In this document: positions 1 through 7,078 of the stretch, piece after piece
Layout of the letters: each line of letters starts with the position of its first letter
Position numbering within the stretch: position 1 is the stretch's first letter
Assembly: GCA_030671945.1 (NCBI GenBank)
Contig: DAOVHJ010000037.1
Span: 1-12,397 of the forward strand
DNA length: 12,397 nucleotides
Origin: Candidatus Heimdallarchaeota archaeon
GTDB lineage: Archaea > Asgardarchaeota > Heimdallarchaeia > JABLTI01
Direction of reading: 5' to 3'
Position numbers and translations under genes: made by a program
The notes under the pieces: generated by a model
Database searches by the model: none
Told to the model about the DNA's origin: nothing
The model's input: the letters and a program-made list of their open reading frames with translations, nothing else

Positions 1-1
1 A

Positions 2-247
2 GAGAAATATAATAACTCGAAAAAAATACGTTCACTCTATAACGAAGTTGTGAAGATAACGAAAAAGTATCTTGAGAATATAACAGATGAATCTATGCAA
101 GAAGAAGTGAGTGGTTTCAATCGAACTGCAACAAAAGGAGAAATTTTACTAGAATTACTTGAACATGGTTTGCATCACCGAGGTCAACTTTCTGTTTATT
201 ATAGGTTAAGTAAGAAAAAACCAGCTGAAATTAAATATATCATCTAG
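2..247 (+). CDS. DinB/YfiT-like four-helix protein, 5' end cut off
   Basis: The frame is open from base 2 to a TAG stop at 245-247, giving 81 residues with no upstream stop, so the gene starts outside the window. A GTG at 50 is not needed as a start. The visible part holds the last helix of the DinB/YfiT-like superfamily. Its hallmark HxxHHRGQ stretch (H55, H58 and H59 of the visible fragment) is followed by a Y-R pair and a basic, proline-containing tail. In this family, histidines from separate helices form a metal site used by thiol-dependent transferases, but many members have no known reaction. The substrate cannot be told from this fragment. A hairpin and T-run follow the stop, so it is probably the last gene of its unit. 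Confidence 0.72.
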   Translation, partial: EKYNNSKKIRSLYNEVVKITKKYLENITDESMQEEVSGFNRTATKGEILLELLEHGLHHRGQLSVYYRLSKKKPAEIKYII

Positions 248-277
248 CTGAAAAGATGAGACATTTCAAAGTGCTTT

Positions 278-295
278 ACATTTGTAAATGTTTTT
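278..295 (+). terminator. hairpin plus T-run after the DinB-like gene
   Basis: ACATT at 278-282 pairs with AATGT at 287-291 around a four-base loop (six pairs if the loop closes to two), and T residues run through 291-295. It lies about 30 bases after the DinB-like stop and before the next promoter. The stem is short and AT-rich. In archaea the T-run alone may be the active part. Confidence 0.4.
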
Positions 296-308
296 AACAA
301 GAAACTCA

Positions 309-317
309 TTATAATAA
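309..317 (+). promoter_or_regulatory. TATA-like box of the zinc-ribbon gene
   Basis: TTATAATAA is centred at 313, about 25 bases before the ATG at 338. This is the archaeal TATA-to-start distance. A transcript beginning near 338 would be leaderless for the first ATG, or would carry a 12-base leader with GGTGA (340-344) ahead of the second ATG at 350. Confidence 0.4.
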
Positions 318-337
318 CACAGATTAATTAACATATA

Positions 338-772
338 ATGGTGAAATTTATGTCCCCAAGATGGAGAATACCAGGCAGAATTATTCGTAGAGCAGTAGGT
401 CGAAATATTAGAAGACAAGTCAGAAGATCATTTTTCCGAAGAAGAGCAAGAAGATGGTTAATTGGTGGTGCAGTTCTTTTAGCAATTTCTGGAACTCATA
501 GAGCAGTAAAGCTGAGAGAAGATGATGCCCAGAGATTAGAACGTCATTATGGTCGACCTGTTCAAGATTTATCTGAGCAAGAAATTGATGATGGTATGAG
601 TCATTATAATATGCAACCATTAACAATTGAAGAAGATGATCGAAAAAGAATCTACGATGATGACGAAAAAGAAGAAGGCTTCTCTGGTCAAGGCGAAAAA
701 TATTGCATTCATTGTGGTGCCATGCTTCTTAGAGATGCTAATTTCTGTGCAAGCTGTGGACAACAGCTTTGA
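338..772 (+). CDS. small basic membrane protein with C-terminal zinc ribbon
   Basis: This 144-residue protein matches no named family that I recognise. Residues 1-40 are extremely arginine-rich. Residues about 41-51 form one short hydrophobic segment that could anchor it in the membrane, with the basic end in the cytoplasm. Residues 60-110 are acidic and probably flexible; the part around RLERHYGRPVQDLSEQEI resembles a short SHOCT-like helix pair. Residues 121-144 are a clear zinc ribbon, with C122/C125 and C136/C139 as two CxxC knuckles. Two starts are possible. ATG 338 fits a leaderless transcript. ATG 350, four codons in, has GGTGA five bases upstream and may be the true start. The charge pattern suggests contact with nucleic acid or acidic lipid, but that is inference. 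It converges on the CPBP gene. Confidence 0.7.
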   Translation: MVKFMSPRWRIPGRIIRRAVGRNIRRQVRRSFFRRRARRWLIGGAVLLAISGTHRAVKLREDDAQRLERHYGRPVQDLSEQEIDDGMSHYNMQPLTIEEDDRKRIYDDDEKEEGFSGQGEKYCIHCGAMLLRDANFCASCGQQL

Positions 773-790
773 ATTTAAAAAGAAAAACAA

Positions 791-819
791 AATGGAGTAA
801 GGAATGATCCTTATCCATT
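791..819. terminator. bidirectional hairpin terminator between convergent genes
   Basis: AATGGA (791-796), a bulged G (797) and TAAGGA (798-803) pair exactly with TCCTTA (808-813) and TCCATT (814-819) around the loop ATGA. That is a 12-pair stem with one bulge. On the plus strand a T-rich tract (824-832) follows. On the minus strand the flank 776-790 also reads as a T-rich tract. It sits between the zinc-ribbon stop (772) and the protease stop (833), so it can end both transcripts. Confidence 0.75.
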
Positions 820-832
820 CACTTATTTTTTA

Positions 833-1855
833 TTATTTAGCTGCTCTTATGTCTTTTTTATATTGTTTTAATCGTTTTTCTCGAACAAGGAAAGTGTCAA
901 AGAAGGGGATGATCTCATCATCCGGTTCTGGGAACCAGAAGCTAAAACTACGAACTAAAGATATATTGATTATCATTGGTAGTAATCCGATGCCAACGAA
1001 TGTCATGAAACATAAAAATGACCATGTTAATGGTTCAGTATTTAGTGTTACTAATGTTGAGAGGGCATCAATTAAATAATGCATTATTATACATGGAAGA
1101 AGCATTTTTGTTTTTACAAACATATAAGCAAGGAAAATACCAAGCATTGTAGTGTATACTATTTGAAATAGAGTCGGAATAAAGTTCTCTCTATTATATT
1201 CAACCCCAAAGAATATTGCATTTAGAAAACCAGCTAGTATGTTTACTGAGTGAAATGCTCCAAATAGTAAACCATTACCTATAATGGACAAATGCTTCTT
1301 TTGTATTTTTAAAATCAACACAAGCATCACACCACGAAAAGCAACTTCTTCCCAAATACCTGGCATTAATGAAGTGTAGATGTTAATTGTGAAAGGATCA
1401 ACAAGAAATGCTGGAATAAAAGCAACTTGTCCATTAAAGAGCGAAGCCATAAAATTCGCTAATAACATGAATGTTAAAGTAATTACTGCTGTAATAATTC
1501 CTAAACCAATGGATCGAAGTACCGGTTTTAACTTTGCCAATCCAATGCTTTTCGCATAACCTATGAATTCTCTTCTATTCGGTAATCCTAAAACTAAAGG
1601 AACAATGATTGCCCAAAGAATGGCAACAGAAAAGAAATTGATAATATGAAACAGATACATATGTGTCAAAATAAATGTTAGATTTGCAAATGATCTATAG
1701 AGCAAACTTGGAACAATTATGAAGACCGCATATAGAAAAAATAGAATTGCTATACTCATCCTTGGTAGGTTGCTAAGAAAAGTAGCATCATGATCAACTA
1801 CTCTGCCAGTTTTCCGTTTAGAATTTTTAGTTGGGTTCATTTTAACAAATCCCAT
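833..1855 (-). CDS. CPBP/CAAX-type intramembrane protease
   Basis: This is a 340-residue polytopic membrane protein of the CPBP (Abi, Rce1-like) family. All three family motifs are visible. EEVAFRG gives E169, E170 and R174. FGAFH gives F198 and H202. HYLID gives H259, with D263 where asparagine is common. Hydrophobic spans lie near residues 34-53, 60-90, 112-138, 155-184, 190-215, 226-246, 250-270 and 276-300, and a charged cytoplasmic tail covers 305-340. Family members cut prenylated or other membrane substrates with glutamate and histidine residues in the membrane. In prokaryotes many serve peptide maturation or immunity, and the substrate here is unknown. The ATG at 1853-1855 has no Shine-Dalgarno. 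The in-frame ATG at 1838-1840 (M6) is an alternative. The gene looks monocistronic. Confidence 0.85.
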   Translation of the reverse strand: MGFVKMNPTKNSKRKTGRVVDHDATFLSNLPRMSIAILFFLYAVFIIVPSLLYRSFANLTFILTHMYLFHIINFFSVAILWAIIVPLVLGLPNRREFIGYAKSIGLAKLKPVLRSIGLGIITAVITLTFMLLANFMASLFNGQVAFIPAFLVDPFTINIYTSLMPGIWEEVAFRGVMLVLILKIQKKHLSIIGNGLLFGAFHSVNILAGFLNAIFFGVEYNRENFIPTLFQIVYTTMLGIFLAYMFVKTKMLLPCIIMHYLIDALSTLVTLNTEPLTWSFLCFMTFVGIGLLPMIINISLVRSFSFWFPEPDDEIIPFFDTFLVREKRLKQYKKDIRAAK

Positions 1856-1938
1856 AAAATATAACTCTAATAATGTAACTTGAGTAAGTTCGAATATACT
1901 TAGTTAATATTTTGCAGTTAAAAGAATATCTGCGGATT

Positions 1939-2169
1939 TCAAGGAACTCGAGAATAACTGTGTCTATGAACTCGAACACTGCAACTGAGTATTAAGAAAT
2001 CAACAAGAAGTCCCATAAAAAAGAACAAATATCCCCAAACACTCATCGGTTCAACTATAATGCTGAGTATTCCTATATATAGTATAACGATATTCCAAAT
2101 AATAAGAAGAATAGCTATCAGAAAACCATTTTTCACAGTTAATAGTGCCAATAGAGTCCCTTCCACCAA
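1939..2169 (-). CDS. possible small membrane protein, unrecognised
   Basis: A 76-codon frame starts with adjacent TTG and GTG codons (2167-2169, 2164-2166) just after an in-frame TGA. It encodes about three hydrophobic stretches (residues 3-12, 15-38 and 44-62), then a short polar tail. I recognise no family and see no clear Shine-Dalgarno. Its composition suits a real small membrane protein. However, long open frames rich in Leu and Ile also arise by chance in AT-rich DNA, and it may be a remnant of a longer gene. It lies alone between the CPBP gene and the cysteine-rich pair, with 83 and 84 bases on either side. Confidence 0.35.
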   Translation of the reverse strand: MVEGTLLALLTVKNGFLIAILLIIWNIVILYIGILSIIVEPMSVWGYLFFFMGLLVDFLILSCSVRVHRHSYSRVP

Positions 2170-2253
2170 CTTATGGATAATTTTCGAGTTTCATTACACA
2201 TTATTCTTTTTAAATGATTGCCAATTCAAAGATTCATCCTTTTAACATTAAAG

Positions 2254-2700
2254 TTAATCCGGAAACATTTTCAGTACAATATTAACAGCATCTTCCACAA
2301 ATTTTGGGCAAATATTTTTGAATACTCCTTCTTCATTTCCTTTGTTGCGAGCATCAGGATCACTCACATCAAAACCAACTAGATCATTACAGATCGGTGA
2401 TCCATGGATAGCTTTGAATTTCTCAATGAGCTCCCCTACTGATTCATACGTATATTTTTTATGTTCACCTGGTTCAGTATACTTTTGCCCTTGAAGGATA
2501 CCAATTGCCATAACAGCCCCTGTTAATGCTCCACACATCTCACCTCTTCTACTGATTCCTCCACCAAAACCAGCAGCTGTAATGGGTGCTTGATCAAAAT
2601 AAAGTCCTTTTTCATCAAGAACTGATGTAAAAACCGCTTGGGCACAATTATCGTTGCTAAGAAAAAGCTCTCTTGCTTTCTTTATGGGATTATTTTCCAA
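2254..2700 (-). CDS. C_GCAxxG_C_C-family putative redox protein
   Basis: This 148-residue soluble protein carries the four spaced cysteines of the C_GCAxxG_C_C family: C19 (NCAQAV), C56 (in EMCGALTGA, after a glycine-rich GFGGG stretch), C104 (PICNDL) and C131 (ICPKFV). Family members are predicted to be redox-active or metal/cluster-binding and are common in anaerobes. No reaction is established. The length is normal for the family. The TTG start at 2698-2700 is supported by a GAGGT match (2708-2712, minus strand) seven bases upstream. The TSCPD-like gene ends 67 bases upstream on the same strand, so the two may be co-transcribed. A shared role in thiol or metal handling is inference. Confidence 0.85.
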   Translation of the reverse strand: MENNPIKKARELFLSNDNCAQAVFTSVLDEKGLYFDQAPITAAGFGGGISRRGEMCGALTGAVMAIGILQGQKYTEPGEHKKYTYESVGELIEKFKAIHGSPICNDLVGFDVSDPDARNKGNEEGVFKNICPKFVEDAVNIVLKMFPD

Positions 2701-2707
2701 TAGAAAA

Positions 2708-2712
2708 ACCTC
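2708..2712 (-). promoter_or_regulatory. ribosome binding site deciding a TTG start
   Basis: On the minus strand this reads GAGGT, complementary to the archaeal 16S rRNA 3' end, with seven bases before TTG at 2700. It is the reason for choosing the TTG over any internal start for the C_GCAxxG_C_C-type gene. Confidence 0.6.
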
Positions 2713-2767
2713 TGAATACTCATTTGGCTAAATTAGTTATGAATATTTTGGAGTGTTTAGAAAAAAA

Positions 2768-3079
2768 TCATTTAGTTCTAGATTTAAGCAATAACTCTAA
2801 TGCCTTGGCTAGTTCTTGTGAGCAAGAGGACGCTCTTTTACAACCTGCTTCCTTTAACTCTTCTATAGGGAGATCTTGAACAACTCTATCTCTAACTAAA
2901 AGTGAAATCGATTTATTATGACCAATACAACCCTTTTCTCCATCAATTGTAAGTTGCTTTATAATGATCTTTCCTTCTTCCTCTTTCAATTCAAAATTAA
3001 ATGAGACTTTGCAAGTATCAGTACCATCAACGGGATTATAGGTAGACATCTCTGTTTCTGTCATTCTAATTCTACTCAA
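2768..3079 (-). CDS. TSCPD/TIGR03905-like small four-cysteine protein
   Basis: The 103 residues align by eye with the stand-alone TSCPD-domain (TIGR03905-like) family. C23 follows a glycine near the N-terminus, a KGCIGHN stretch holds C51 where the family has GGCPGN, and C80 and C86 precede QELAKAL, matching the family's C...TSCPDQLAKAL end. The name-giving TSCPD is changed to SSCSQ. The same domain occurs at the C-terminus of B12-dependent ribonucleotide reductases, where it is thought to bind metal or nucleic acid. The stand-alone protein has no known job. The start is uncertain. TTG 3079 gives 103 residues, while ATG 3064 or ATG 3049 would match the family's usual short N-terminus better. 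It lies upstream of the C_GCAxxG_C_C-type gene on the same strand. Confidence 0.75.
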   Translation of the reverse strand: MSRIRMTETEMSTYNPVDGTDTCKVSFNFELKEEEGKIIIKQLTIDGEKGCIGHNKSISLLVRDRVVQDLPIEELKEAGCKRASSCSQELAKALELLLKSRTK

Positions 3080-3110
3080 TAGTGTTTCTTCTTTACAAAT
3101 ACTGCTGTTC

Positions 3111-3135
3111 TTTAAAAGAATGGTTCATTAGAACC
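3111..3135 (-). promoter_or_regulatory. TATA-like box with adjacent palindromic operator candidate
   Basis: On the minus strand TTTTAAA (3117-3111) is a TATA-like box about 35 bases before the TTG of the TSCPD-like gene, leaving a leader of about 10 bases. Just upstream is a perfect five-pair inverted repeat, GGTTC/GAACC, around four bases (3122-3135). That position, next to the BRE/TATA, is typical of an archaeal regulator site. No regulator is identified. Confidence 0.35.
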
Positions 3136-3178
3136 TAAGATATAGATTACTTGGGAAAACAGAGTTCTAGGTAATAAT

Positions 3179-3706
3179 TTACTCCTCTAGAAACTGATGG
3201 ATGTCCTTAAATGATATATGGTCAGCGATACTTCTGCCATAGTATGCTTTTTTGATGATCATATTTTCAATTAAGAAATCAGCAGGTACGATATTTTGCT
3301 GTCCTTCCTGATCTTTTATTTTATAGCCTTTTCTTAGTGCCTTGAACATTTTCCAAGAAATTCCACCTATTACATATTTGAACCAAGATTTCTCAATTCT
3401 ATATAACTTATAGATTTCTCGTTTCGGATCTGGTACAAGTGAAAAGGGTACATCTTGTTTTCCAACATATTCAAGCATGCTTTCTTTAGGAGATTGAAAG
3501 AAAGCAATTATCACTAATCCCTTCTTTTTCATGTCATCGTATTGCTGAATCAATTGTGAAATTCTCAGATTACATAAAGGACAAGACGCGTAACGATAAA
3601 ATGAAAGTAAGATCTTTTTATCTTTAAAATCCTTAAGTGAAATTGTTTTGCCTGACAGACCAGTAACTGTGAAATTAATCGCTTTTTCTCCTTCTCTTAA
3701 TCTCAT
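3179..3706 (-). CDS. peroxiredoxin-like AhpC/TSA-family protein
   Basis: This 175-residue thioredoxin-fold protein is of the AhpC/TSA (PRX-like2) type. The N-terminal strand pair (residues 5-35) leads to FYRYASCPLCNLR, where C42 is the likely peroxidatic cysteine and C45 a close resolving cysteine in a CPLC pair. R38 stands just before it. VIAFFQSPKES (65-75), PFSLVPDPK (87-95) and a C-terminal PADFLIE strand complete the fold. Such proteins reduce peroxides with electrons from thiols, but some relatives have lost this activity. The ATG at 3704-3706 has GGTGA (3711-3715) four bases upstream and a good TATA box behind it. It neighbours two other cysteine-rich redox-type genes on the same strand, though 99 bases and a probable promoter separate it from them. 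Confidence 0.87.
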   Translation of the reverse strand: MRLREGEKAINFTVTGLSGKTISLKDFKDKKILLSFYRYASCPLCNLRISQLIQQYDDMKKKGLVIIAFFQSPKESMLEYVGKQDVPFSLVPDPKREIYKLYRIEKSWFKYVIGGISWKMFKALRKGYKIKDQEGQQNIVPADFLIENMIIKKAYYGRSIADHISFKDIHQFLEE

Positions 3707-3738
3707 TATTTCACCGCTATTCTTACTATTTTCTTCAA

Positions 3739-3746
3739 GTATAAAG
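3739..3746 (-). promoter_or_regulatory. TATA box of the peroxiredoxin-like gene
   Basis: On the minus strand this reads CTTTATAC, a close match to the archaeal TTTATA box. Transcription would begin near 3717, giving a leader of about 10 bases that carries the GGTGA ribosome site. The gene is therefore probably not dependent on the upstream permease transcript. Confidence 0.5.
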
Positions 3747-3754
3747 TTTGGGAG

Positions 3755-3761
3755 AAAAAAA
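3755..3761 (-). terminator. oligo-T terminator after the permease
   Basis: Seven consecutive T residues on the minus strand follow directly on the permease stop codon (3762-3764). Runs of T are the usual archaeal termination signal. It lies just before the peroxiredoxin promoter, which fits an operon boundary. Confidence 0.4.
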
Positions 3762-6239
3762 TCAAGTTGATCCTGATTGTCTTAACTCATCAGCTAGATC
3801 CATCTTTTTTATACTCCATGTTAACCTTGCAGTAGCTAGCCAAATAGCTAATAAAGATAATACAAAAACAATTGGCCAAGTAAACCAAGGTATTGACTTT
3901 GGAACATAAAAATTGCCTTCTAGCATATAGTTTAAACTCCATCGATAAAACAGGTAACCAAATGGTACCGTAAGAATTACACCAAAAAGGCTTAGTATAG
4001 CATTCTCCCAGAAAATCATTCTTCGAAGATATTTCATTTTTGTTCCCATAGCTTTGAAGGATAGAAAATCTTGTTGTCGATCAACAAAAGCCATGTACAT
4101 CGATTGAAAGCTAAATACTATACCAGTAATAATTCCAATTACTATGAATAGAACCATTATACCCATCATTGATTGCATCAATGCTCGAATTGATTTTAAT
4201 GCAACATCTGCATCTGTCCATTGATTAACATTAAAAGCACTTTCAAAAGCACTTCTTAAAGCAGTAAGATTAGTATTTTCATCAACTGAAAGAGAAATGC
4301 CATTTACCCAACCTTTGGGTAAACCAAAATAGTCAGAAATATTGCTTTGTTGAAATGATTCATAAGTCCAAAATACTGAATAATCAACTAGCTCACCAAC
4401 AAGACCAGATACCTGAACTGAATAATTGCCAAGAATACCTATTGTGATATTGTCAAATAAGTTAATTTCATATTTGCTAGCAATTGAATTACCTAGAAGA
4501 ACCTTTGTTGAACTAAGATCAGTTTTTTCTTGAACATCTCCCTTTATAATGTTAAAGTTGCGTAATGTAGAGTTTTCTTGATAGCAAATTAATTGTGACC
4601 AACTTGCAAAGTCCCCTTGATGAGTAATCTTTGTATATAAGTCAATAAATATCTCAGAATGAGTAATATTGTCAGTATAAGGTATAGTATCATTATTAAC
4701 AAAATCTAAAATTTTGCTAACAGGTTCCGGAGATTCAAATCGAATCTGAACATCATAGGTATTAAACTCAGTGAAGTTACTATTCATAATATTGACCATG
4801 TTGACTTCCATAGCCAATGAATCGACCAAGAAAACCATTGAGGTAGTTAATGCTAGGATTGTAATCAATGTCTTCTTCTTCTTCAGAAAAACTTCTCGAA
4901 GAGGGACAGACATATGAATTGGTCTGAAAGCTGGAATCCAACCAAGAAGTTTTTCAGCAAATGATTTTCCTTTTGCTTTTATTCTAGTAAATGACACAGT
5001 CATTGCTTCTCGAGGTGTTACATTAGTGATTGGCCATGCACTAATGATAGAAGCTAAAATACAAATTCCCAATGTTGCTGCTCCACCTATTAAGAATTCC
5101 TTTGGTGGAAGATAAAAAGCAAATTCATGTATGGAATAAAACTTAGTTGCTAGTTTTGCCATACCATATGACATTGAATAACCTAAAGGAATACCAATAA
5201 AAACACCGATAGATGCTAAAATAAGGGTAATTGAGAAATAATGTGCAAGAATTGATTGTCTTCTAGAACCCATGGCGAAAAATAGCCCGATATTTTTTCT
5301 TTGAGAATTTACTAATTTACTTAATGTGTTTAAAATTAGAATAGAACAAATAATCATCCCAACTATTCCAAAGATAGTTCCCATATTATCAATTGCACCA
5401 GCATCACCAAGGAACATATTATAATCTGAGGTTTCATCAAAGATTTCAAATTTTAGTGAATTTGCATCAATATTATTGTCCGCAAAAATCAGTGAGAGTT
5501 TGTCAGCTGCAGCCAGAGTCATATCTTTATTAAAACGCTCATCAACAGTAAAGAGAATTTGATTTATTAAAGGATAATCGCTAAACAAATGATGTTGTAT
5601 CGTATTGAGATTTATCCAGATTATAGCTAGCTCTCCCATCAATGGGATGAGAGTACTTTCATCAACTACATATATATAATCTGAATCTTGAGCAATTCCC
5701 TTAACTTCAAAATTAATTGGTGTTCCAGCAAAATTCACTGTTATTGAGTCGTTCATTTGTACATCTTGTCCAAAAAAGGGAAGTTCTTGTCCAGCAAAAT
5801 GTGTTTCAATTAAACAACTAGAATTCGATTCAAGAATTAGATTACTATCAGTAATATCTCCAGCTGTTTCCTCAATAACTAATTGATTAACTTTATTTGG
5901 ATAATTTACTCCAATTATTACTGCTTGGAATTTTTCACTATTAAAAGTAATATCTGTATGGAAGAGTATTCTGCCATCAATTTGATCAATTCTCATATCT
6001 TCTAAAATTGTATTATTTGATTCTATAAGTGATAAGTTGTTTTGGTGAATTGGTTGAGTGAATGTAAACCGACCATCTGCTACATTATATGTTTCTCTGT
6101 TCAAATCGTATGTTGCCAAAATCATTGGATAACTTGCTCGCATCCCTGCGAGGAAAGCTACGGTAGATGCTACAATAATAACTATTGAAATTGAACGAAA
6201 TTTACTAGCCCAGATCTCGCGAAAGATCTTTTTAGTCAT
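3762..6239 (-). CDS. FtsX/MacB-type ABC transporter permease
   Basis: This 825-residue permease has the duplicated FtsX layout. TM1 is at residues 15-33, followed by a large outside domain (34-285) with many N-x-S/T sites. TM2-4 lie at about 286-306, 331-356 and 383-404, TM5 at 456-476, a second outside domain at 477-690 and TM6-8 at 692-712, 745-766 and 785-805. KNIGLFFAMGSRR (315-327) and DFLSFKAMGTK (724-734) are the cytoplasmic coupling loops typical of FtsX repeats. Such proteins work as mechanotransmitters, driven by a partner ATPase, to export lipoproteins, peptides or drugs, or to control cell-surface enzymes. The start lies 11 bases after the ATPase stop. The nearest Shine-Dalgarno (GAGGA, 6256-6260) sits 16 bases away inside the ATPase end, so translational coupling is likely. 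The substrate is unknown. Confidence 0.9.
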   Translation of the reverse strand: MTKKIFREIWASKFRSISIVIIVASTVAFLAGMRASYPMILATYDLNRETYNVADGRFTFTQPIHQNNLSLIESNNTILEDMRIDQIDGRILFHTDITFNSEKFQAVIIGVNYPNKVNQLVIEETAGDITDSNLILESNSSCLIETHFAGQELPFFGQDVQMNDSITVNFAGTPINFEVKGIAQDSDYIYVVDESTLIPLMGELAIIWINLNTIQHHLFSDYPLINQILFTVDERFNKDMTLAAADKLSLIFADNNIDANSLKFEIFDETSDYNMFLGDAGAIDNMGTIFGIVGMIICSILILNTLSKLVNSQRKNIGLFFAMGSRRQSILAHYFSITLILASIGVFIGIPLGYSMSYGMAKLATKFYSIHEFAFYLPPKEFLIGGAATLGICILASIISAWPITNVTPREAMTVSFTRIKAKGKSFAEKLLGWIPAFRPIHMSVPLREVFLKKKKTLITILALTTSMVFLVDSLAMEVNMVNIMNSNFTEFNTYDVQIRFESPEPVSKILDFVNNDTIPYTDNITHSEIFIDLYTKITHQGDFASWSQLICYQENSTLRNFNIIKGDVQEKTDLSSTKVLLGNSIASKYEINLFDNITIGILGNYSVQVSGLVGELVDYSVFWTYESFQQSNISDYFGLPKGWVNGISLSVDENTNLTALRSAFESAFNVNQWTDADVALKSIRALMQSMMGIMVLFIVIGIITGIVFSFQSMYMAFVDRQQDFLSFKAMGTKMKYLRRMIFWENAILSLFGVILTVPFGYLFYRWSLNYMLEGNFYVPKSIPWFTWPIVFVLSLLAIWLATARLTWSIKKMDLADELRQSGST

Positions 6240-6250
6240 AATTTTTATAG

Positions 6251-6982
6251 CTATTCCTCCTGCACCTTTTTAGGAACTGAATTTTGTGGTTGCTCCTCAA
6301 TATGCTCTATTTTACCCATCCGTAGATGAAAGACACGATCTGCGTATTGGGTAATATTCAAATCATGAGAGACAACAATAAAAGTAGTATTTTCTTGACG
6401 ATTTAGATTCAACATTAATTCAGCAATGCTTTGACCTGTAACAAAGTCTAAATTTCCGGTAGGTTCATCCGCTACAATAATTTTGGGTTTTTTTATTAAT
6501 GCTCGAGCTATGGCAACTCTTTGTTGTTCACCACCAGATAATTGACTTGGAAATCTATTTTCTTTTCCCTCTAAGCCTACTTGCTTGAGTAATTCAAAGG
6601 ATCGTTCCTTTATTTGATTTTTAGAAAATCCTCCTTGAAACTCTAAAGCTAGACCAACATTCTCCCAAGCACGTAAACTAGCAACTATATTGAAAAACTG
6701 GAAGATCCAGCCAACATCATTACGTCTATAGCTGTTTAATTGATCTAGAGAATATTCAGTAATTATGTCACCATCAACAATAACTTCTCCATCTGTTGGA
6801 CGATCAATCCCACCAATCATATTTAGAAGAGTTGTTTTTCCAGCTCCACTAGGACCAAGAACAATTGCAAATTCCCCTTTTTTGATAGAAAGATCAACAC
6901 CACCAAGAGCATGAACTTCAGTTTCCCCAAACTCGAAAATTCGCTTTAAATTCTTTGTAACCACCATTATTTCTTCATTCAT
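6251..6982 (-). CDS. MacB/LolD-type ABC transporter ATPase
   Basis: This is a complete 243-residue ATP-binding subunit: Walker A GPSGAGKTT (43-51), Q-loop Q95 (WIFQFFN), signature LSGGEQ (148-153), Walker B IIVADEP (168-174, catalytic E173), D-loop and H206 switch (VVSHD). The NLKRIFEFGETEVHALGGVDL start and the GNLDFVTG stretch are typical of the MacB/LolD/FtsE group that partners FtsX-type permeases. It would dimerise in the cytoplasm and power the permease encoded immediately downstream. The ATG at 6980-6982 has a weak GGATC-type site upstream. The gene is transcribed away from the GyrI-like regulator gene, with 176 bases between the two starts, so control by that regulator is plausible. 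Confidence 0.93.
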   Translation of the reverse strand: MNEEIMVVTKNLKRIFEFGETEVHALGGVDLSIKKGEFAIVLGPSGAGKTTLLNMIGGIDRPTDGEVIVDGDIITEYSLDQLNSYRRNDVGWIFQFFNIVASLRAWENVGLALEFQGGFSKNQIKERSFELLKQVGLEGKENRFPSQLSGGEQQRVAIARALIKKPKIIVADEPTGNLDFVTGQSIAELMLNLNRQENTTFIVVSHDLNITQYADRVFHLRMGKIEHIEEQPQNSVPKKVQEE

Positions 6983-7020
6983 CTTGTTTGATCCTTCTTC
7001 TTGATAATTAACATTTTTTT

Positions 7021-7029
7021 CTTTAATAG
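7021..7029 (-). promoter_or_regulatory. TATA-like box of the ABC transporter operon
   Basis: On the minus strand CTATTAAAG, preceded by an A-rich GAGAAAA that could serve as a BRE, lies about 40 bases before the ATPase ATG. It predicts a start near 6999 and a leader of about 17 bases. The fit to consensus is moderate. Confidence 0.3.
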
Positions 7030-7078
7030 TTTTCTCAAAAACATAATTCCTTAGTTTCTGATTTTTTAGCGAAAAGAT

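Noticed and set aside
804..1079. Plus-strand 91-codon frame over the CPBP 3' end
   Set aside because: It starts inside the terminator loop and overlaps a protease with all its catalytic motifs. Its composition is unlike a protein.
1877..1890. AACTT-GAGT-AAGTT inverted repeat upstream of the CPBP gene
   Set aside because: Five weak AT-rich pairs with no clear TATA box beside it. This is expected by chance in DNA of this composition.
2673..2879. Plus-strand 68-codon frame across the two cysteine-rich genes
   Set aside because: Antisense to two recognisable genes and without a ribosome site or family resemblance.
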